Positions 7,249 to 11,317 of a DNA stretch of 11,317 bases are shown here, one piece after another. Made by a program: the position numbers and the translations under genes. Position 1 is the first letter of the stretch. Each line of letters opens with the position of its first letter. The stretch is taken from positions 1-11,317 of the forward strand of contig JAUTXA010000281.1 of NCBI GenBank assembly GCA_030838265.1. Direction: 5' to 3'. A model generated the notes under the pieces. It ran no database searches and had not been told where the DNA came from. It saw nothing but the letters and a program-made list of their open reading frames with translations. This DNA is from Actinomycetota bacterium. Its GTDB lineage: Bacteria > Actinomycetota > Acidimicrobiia > Acidimicrobiales > BP-101.

Positions 7249-9551
7249 TGGCGATCGAGACCGACGAGCTCAGCTCCGACAGCCCGGCTCCCGAGGCTCC
7301 GCCCGCCGCGGCCCCGGCGCCCGCCGGCGTGCCGGCCCCGACCGGCCTCACCGACGCCAACGTCGACGAAGACATCGAGGCCCGATCGCCCGTCCGCCTG
7401 GCCCTGGCCGTAGCCTTCCCGACCATCGGCGCGGCCATGATGGTGGGCGGCGTCTTCACCGGCATCTCGCCCCGTCCGGTGGCCGCGGTCGCCGGCCTGC
7501 TCGGCGTGGCCCTGGCCCTCGGCATCCACCGCATCAAGCGTGGCCCTCTCGTGGCCAACCTGCTGGTGGCGCTCGGCCTCTTCGTGATCGGCATCGTCGT
7601 GCTGCTCCCCAGCGTGGGCGACATGCTCCACGTCAGCGGACTGGCCGGCTCGGCCGTCCGCGGCCGCAGCCTCCTGCGCCCGCCGGTCGAGTTCCTCTCT
7701 GGGTGGCGGGCCATCGTCGGTTGGCTCATGGCGTGCGTCGGCTTCGCCGGAGCCTGGCTCGCCCTCGACGTCGACCGACCGTCGCTCGGCCTCCTCCTTC
7801 CCCTGCCCGTGGCCGCCATCGCCGGCATCAGCGTGCCCAAGGACAGCCAGGTCGTCAGCGGCCTGGCCGTGCTCGTGCTCTTCGCCATCGGCCTCGGCCT
7901 CCTTTCCTCCGAGCAGTCCGGTGGGGCCGACGGCACCCGGCCCACTGCGGCCTACGAGATGCGCAAGGCGCTCAAGGCCCTCCCGCTGCTCGCCGTGCTC
8001 ACCCTCGGGCTCTACTTCCTGGCCACCCACGCCGACTTCCTCTTCCCCAAGTCGCTGATCGACCCGGCCCAGCAGCCCCAGAAGCCCAAGACCGTCCCCC
8101 TCAGCCAGGTCCAGGACCGGGTGCTCTTCAGCGTCGAGTCCAAGCTGACCGGCCCGTGGCGCATCGGCGGTCTCGACGTCTATCAGGGCAACGCCTGGCG
8201 CCTCCCGCCTTTCGCCGCCAACCAGCTCAAGCCGGTCAACGAGTCGGGTGTGGTCGACGCTGCGCTGCCGGTTGGCCCCGCCGCCACGTTCAGGGTGGCC
8301 GGCCTCGGTGGTGCCGTGCTCCCCGGCCTGCCCAACACGGTCGCGGTGCGGGCCCAGGGACCGACCTTGTCGTATGACGCCCGCAACGGAAACATCCGCC
8401 TGGCCAACGGCCAGGTCACCCCCGGGCTCACCTACACCGTGTTCGGCTCGCCCCTGGCCAAGGTGAGTGACCTCAAGGCCATCAACGACACCGAGTTCGA
8501 CAAGATCGACCCGAAGATCAGGGCCTACGGCCTGCAGATCCCGCCGATGCCGCCGGCCGTGGCGTCGCTCATCGACCAGGCGCCCAAGACCAGCAAGTTC
8601 GACACCTACCAGTTCCTGTTCAGCCACACCCTGAAAGACATCACGGCCAAGGGCGCCGGCGCCCCCGTCGACATCAGCGCCGACCGGGTCAACGACCTGA
8701 TCGGGGGGTCCAAGACCGGGTCGCCGTACGAGATCGTGGCCACCCAGGCCATGCTGGCCCGCTGGATCGGCATCCCGAGCCGCATCGGCTACGGCTTCGA
8801 CCAGGGCACCGTGGTGGGCAACGTCCGCGAGGTGCGGCCCAACAACGGCATCAGCTTCGTCGAGGTCTACTTCCCCGGAAAGAAGTGGATCCCGATCATC
8901 GGCACCCCCGAGAAGGCCGAGCCCACCGTCGGCAGCGACCCGAGCCTTCAGAAGAAGGACGCCTCGATCAAGCCGAGCAACGACATCGCCGTGCAGCTCT
9001 ACCTCCCGACCTTCACCCCGCCGCCCAGCGTGCTGGGCAAGCAGATCGCGGTGGGCGTGCTGCTGGCCATCCCCTTCCTGCTGTTCCTCTACCTGCTCTA
9101 CCTCCTCTACCCCGGCCTGAAGAAGGCGCGCCTGCGCTCGCAGCGCCGGGCCGCCGCCCTCGAGGCCGGCACCCGGGCCCGCGTGGCCCTGGCCTATTCC
9201 GAGTGGCGGGACTACGCCACCGACTTCGGCTTCTTCTATCCGACCGACACGCCGCTCATGTTCCTCGACCGCTTCATCGATGACGAGGAGCACAACGAGC
9301 TGGCCTGGCTCACCACCCGGACCATCTGGGGCGACCTCCAGGGCGCCGACGACCCGGCGCTGGCCACAGTGGCCGAGGAGCTCTCGCGGGCCCTGCGCCG
9401 CCGGCTGGCATCGGCCCAACCGGGAACCGTCCGTTTGGTGGCCGGCGTCTCACGGTTGTCCCTGCGCGATCCCTACGCGCCCGAGACCGATCTCACCCTG
9501 AAGCGACAGCCGAGAAAGGAGCGCTCTGATGAAGCGATCCCAGTTGGGTAG
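7248..9551 (+). CDS. TgpA-like multi-pass membrane protein with degenerate transglutaminase-like domain
   Basis: The protein has 767 residues. An Ala/Pro-rich cytoplasmic N-terminus (1-48) is followed by about seven membrane segments (51-70, 76-93, 100-121, 154-175, 179-197, 200-220, 243-261). The extracytoplasmic part (about 262-595) contains a transglutaminase-like region at about 476-556. A final membrane helix (about 597-622) leads to a cytoplasmic tail (623-767). The tail's pattern (AYSEWRDYATDFGF, TPLMFLDRFID, ALRRRL) matches the C-terminus of TgpA-type proteins. The core retains framework residues (ARWIGIPSRIGYGF at 504-517, FVEVYFPGKKWIP at 537-549), but the triad looks lost. By alignment to the family pattern, the Cys position is P493, the His position of HAWVEV is I535, and the Asp position of PFDPTP is I551. 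It is therefore probably a pseudoenzyme. Start: the frame is open back to 7119, but the ATG at 7248 overlaps the DUF58 stop and matches the operon's coupling. The overall TgpA-like call is firm; loss of activity is inference. Confidence 0.9.
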   Translation: MAIETDELSSDSPAPEAPPAAAPAPAGVPAPTGLTDANVDEDIEARSPVRLALAVAFPTIGAAMMVGGVFTGISPRPVAAVAGLLGVALALGIHRIKRGPLVANLLVALGLFVIGIVVLLPSVGDMLHVSGLAGSAVRGRSLLRPPVEFLSGWRAIVGWLMACVGFAGAWLALDVDRPSLGLLLPLPVAAIAGISVPKDSQVVSGLAVLVLFAIGLGLLSSEQSGGADGTRPTAAYEMRKALKALPLLAVLTLGLYFLATHADFLFPKSLIDPAQQPQKPKTVPLSQVQDRVLFSVESKLTGPWRIGGLDVYQGNAWRLPPFAANQLKPVNESGVVDAALPVGPAATFRVAGLGGAVLPGLPNTVAVRAQGPTLSYDARNGNIRLANGQVTPGLTYTVFGSPLAKVSDLKAINDTEFDKIDPKIRAYGLQIPPMPPAVASLIDQAPKTSKFDTYQFLFSHTLKDITAKGAGAPVDISADRVNDLIGGSKTGSPYEIVATQAMLARWIGIPSRIGYGFDQGTVVGNVREVRPNNGISFVEVYFPGKKWIPIIGTPEKAEPTVGSDPSLQKKDASIKPSNDIAVQLYLPTFTPPPSVLGKQIAVGVLLAIPFLLFLYLLYLLYPGLKKARLRSQRRAAALEAGTRARVALAYSEWRDYATDFGFFYPTDTPLMFLDRFIDDEEHNELAWLTTRTIWGDLQGADDPALATVAEELSRALRRRLASAQPGTVRLVAGVSRLSLRDPYAPETDLTLKRQPRKERSDEAIPVG
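9515..9521 (+). promoter_or_regulatory. Ribosome binding site AAAGGAG
   Basis: AAAGGAG lies inside the end of the TgpA-like gene, seven bases before the ATG at 9529. It supports a start that overlaps the preceding gene by 23 bases. Confidence 0.75.
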
Positions 9552-10584
9552 GCGGTTCAAGCCGATGGCGGTGCTGGCCGCGGCGGGCCTGCTGGCCTCA
9601 GCTTGCGTGCACCAAGGCGCAGCCAAGGTCGGTGTGGCCAAGCTCGAGGCCAGTCTCGTGTTCGGGGTGCAGGACAAGAAGCCGTCGGCGCCGCCGTCGC
9701 TGCCGACGGGTCCCGTCCCCGACGTGGCCGCCACCGCCGGCTTCGACGTCTTCTCGTTCGACAACCCGACGACCGATTTCGACAACACCAAGACGACGAT
9801 CAAGCCCGCCTGCCCCCTGGCATCGGTGACGGCCGCCCCCGAGAAGGCGGTTGAGGCCTACATCACGGGCACCCCGCCCGAGGGACTCGTCAAATGGCGG
9901 CGGGGCGGCACCGTCACGACGGGCAGTGGGGCCAAGGCTTCCTTCACCGGCTTCGAAGGCCGGGTGGTACGCAACTACACCAAGATCGACGACAACAACT
10001 TCGAGTTCCAGACCGTCCAGCCCCGCCTCGACAAGCCGGCCGTAGAGATCAGCACCTTCCACGTCAAGACCAACGGCCAGACCGTCGAGAACGTGGGCAC
10101 CAACGGCGTGCCGACGGTGCGCACCCAGGCCCCTGACGCGGGCGTGGTGCTGACCCGGATCGATCGCTACAACGAGCAAGGTCAGGTCGAGAGCAGCTTC
10201 GCCCCCGGCCAGGGCTTGCTCCTGCTGCCCCTTCCCGTCACGACCGGCGAGCAGTACCAAAGCGTGGCCGTCGACGGTAAGAGCGGCCACACCATGCAGA
10301 TCGACGCCACCGTCACCCGCCGCCAGCGGGTCGACGCGTGCGGCGACCTGGTCGACGGGTGGGAGGTCCAGACCCAGCTGACCGACTCGTCGCTGGGCCA
10401 GCTCACCTACAACTACATCGTCGCCACCCAGTACGGGGGCGTCCTGATCAGCGAGGTGTACCAGGCGGCCCAGTCGGCCAGCCCGGCGGGCCCGCCCCCT
10501 GGCGTCCCGTCGTTCGCCGACGACCTCAACTTCCAGCTGGCCCAGCTCCACCCGAGCCCCGTCCCCGCCGGGTTCAACCCGTAG
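9529..10584 (+). CDS. Putative lipoprotein, unknown family
   Basis: The protein has 351 residues. The N-terminus is a signal peptide (basic MKRSQLGRRFKP, hydrophobic 13-24) ending in LLASAC, with C26 as probable lipid-attachment cysteine. The -3 residue is Ala, not the preferred Leu, so the lipobox is imperfect. A Pro/Lys/Ala-rich linker (about 50-68) leads to a beta-rich extracellular domain with two further cysteines (95 and 271), possibly one disulfide. Notable segments are GFDVFSFDNPTTDFDNTKT (71-89), NNFEFQTVQPRLDKPAVEIS (156-175) and LTYNYIVATQYGGVLISEVY (292-311). The C-terminus is Pro/Ala-rich. I do not recognise the family. Its place between a TgpA-like protein and a LivH-type permease, with a good ribosome site and overlap upstream, makes it likely to act with one of them at the outer face of the membrane. 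One option is an accessory subunit; no enzymatic motif is visible. Confidence 0.85.
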   Translation: MKRSQLGRRFKPMAVLAAAGLLASACVHQGAAKVGVAKLEASLVFGVQDKKPSAPPSLPTGPVPDVAATAGFDVFSFDNPTTDFDNTKTTIKPACPLASVTAAPEKAVEAYITGTPPEGLVKWRRGGTVTTGSGAKASFTGFEGRVVRNYTKIDDNNFEFQTVQPRLDKPAVEISTFHVKTNGQTVENVGTNGVPTVRTQAPDAGVVLTRIDRYNEQGQVESSFAPGQGLLLLPLPVTTGEQYQSVAVDGKSGHTMQIDATVTRRQRVDACGDLVDGWEVQTQLTDSSLGQLTYNYIVATQYGGVLISEVYQAAQSASPAGPPPGVPSFADDLNFQLAQLHPSPVPAGFNP

Positions 10585-10592
10585 CAACTGCG

Positions 10593-11317
10593 ATGGACCG
10601 CTTCCTTCCCTCGAACCCTCGCGCCCGCAGCGCCGTCCTCGCCGTGGCGGCGGCCGCCCTGACTTTGCTGTTCACCCAGGTCGTGCTGCCCGGCGGCAGC
10701 GGCGGCGGGCGCGGTGCCCCGTCGGCCATGCTCTTCCAGGGCCTGGTCAACGGCACCTTGGTTGGGTTGAGCGCCGTCGGCGTCGTGTTGCTCTACCGCA
10801 CGCTGCGCATCATCAACTTCGCCCAGGGTGCGATCGGGGCGGTCGGCTACGTCACCCTGCTCCTGTTCCTGCAGTTCACCCACCTGCCCTTCCTGCTGAG
10901 CTTCCTCATCGCCTTGCTGCTGAGCACAGCCCTGGGCGCCATCGTCGGCGTGGTGATGCTGCGGTTCTTCAACAGCTCGCGCCTGTTCCTCACCGTGGTC
11001 ACCATCGTCGGGGTGCCGGCGGTGCTCGGCCTGCTCGCCTTCATCAACCGCATGCCGTTCTTCCCGCCGCTGGCCGAGCGGCCCGCGAGCGGTCAGCTCA
11101 CGGGCCCAAGCCTCAAGCTCCTGCTGCCCTTCCCAGCCTGGAAGTTCCGGGTCGGCAGCTTCCCGATCGACTTTGGCTTCTCCCACGTCTTCGCCCTCGA
11201 CGTCGGGCTCATCGCCCTCATCGCCATCGGCATCTTCTTCCGCTACACCCGGACGGGCACGGCGGTGCGAGCCCTGGCCGAGAACCCCGAGCGGGCATCG
11301 CTGCTCGGCATCGGCGT
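10593..11317 (+). CDS. livH: Branched-chain amino acid-type ABC transporter permease, LivH-like (5' part)
   Basis: The open frame runs from ATG 10593 off the right edge (241 full codons seen). It is a polytopic membrane protein. An N-terminal helix (about 13-32) and a glycine-rich loop (GGSGGGRG, 34-41) precede the typical LivH start, MLFQGLVNGTLVGLSAVGVV (46-65), then LYRTLRIINFAQGAIGAVGY (67-86). More helices follow at about 98-122, 130-151 and 199-217. The segment YTRTGTAVRALAENPERA (218-235) is the EAA-type loop that docks the LivG/LivF ATPases. LivH forms the channel with LivM; substrates of this class include branched-chain amino acids, amides and urea, so the solute is undecided. No ribosome site is visible before ATG 10593. 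It begins 8 bases after the lipoprotein stop, so coupling is likely; ATG 10728 is a possible alternative start that would drop the extra first helix. Genes for LivM, LivG and LivF are expected downstream, or part of LivM may be fused; the window cannot tell. Confidence 0.92.
   Translation, partial: MDRFLPSNPRARSAVLAVAAAALTLLFTQVVLPGGSGGGRGAPSAMLFQGLVNGTLVGLSAVGVVLLYRTLRIINFAQGAIGAVGYVTLLLFLQFTHLPFLLSFLIALLLSTALGAIVGVVMLRFFNSSRLFLTVVTIVGVPAVLGLLAFINRMPFFPPLAERPASGQLTGPSLKLLLPFPAWKFRVGSFPIDFGFSHVFALDVGLIALIAIGIFFRYTRTGTAVRALAENPERASLLGIG

Noticed and set aside
6858..9419. An 853-codon open frame on the minus strand across the DUF58 and TgpA-like genes.
   Set aside because: It is antisense to two genes with clear family motifs. 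Its product is a low-complexity mix of Gly, Glu, Val, Asp, Arg and His, typical of reverse frames in GC-rich DNA.
1..11317. A phage, insertion sequence, CRISPR array or defence island as explanation of the region.
   Set aside because: No transposase, integrase, Cas gene, spaced repeats or att-like duplications were seen. The MoxR ATPase has the standard DUF58/TgpA partners and not those of known defence systems.

Overview
The window is high-GC, gene-dense DNA, almost certainly from an actinomycetote. The IlvG-like protein closely resembles the mycobacterial IlvG family. The gene set (MoxR ATPase, DUF58 protein, TgpA-like protein and a branched-chain-amino-acid-type ABC permease), together with a membrane-anchored LivK-like protein, would fit Acidimicrobiia or a nearby uncultured lineage. 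That lineage call is inference; no rRNA or other phylogenetic marker is present.

Layout. (1) Positions 1-52 are the last codons of an upstream gene, which overlaps by ATGA the start of a thiamine-diphosphate (ThDP) enzyme of the acetolactate-synthase superfamily (49-1668, +). (2) Convergent with it are two minus-strand genes that read as one transcription unit. A membrane-anchored, cysteine-rich type 1 periplasmic-binding protein comes first (4583 to 2667). A secreted protein with a C-terminal membrane anchor follows 28 bases later (2638 to 1679). (3) A 284-base divergent intergenic region (4584-4867) should hold the promoters for both directions. (4) A tightly packed plus-strand operon follows: MoxR AAA+ ATPase (4868-5902), DUF58 protein (5899-7248, GTGA overlap), TgpA-like multi-pass protein with a transglutaminase-like domain (7248-9551, TGATG overlap), a putative lipoprotein (9529-10584, 23-base overlap), and a LivH-type permease (10593 to beyond the window end, 8-base gap).

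How the genes may work together. MoxR, DUF58 and TgpA-like proteins form a widespread module at the cell membrane whose function is poorly defined. Here the module runs directly into a lipoprotein and an ABC importer permease, and a LivK-like binding protein is divergently transcribed from the same intergenic region. The likely picture is one envelope locus: solute capture by the anchored binding protein, transport through the LivH-type permease, and a membrane complex worked by the MoxR ATPase. The most notable point is that the transglutaminase-like domain seems to have lost all three residues of the Cys-His-Asp triad, so it is probably a binding or scaffold domain and not an enzyme. No tRNA, rRNA, CRISPR array, insertion sequence or integration scar was seen.
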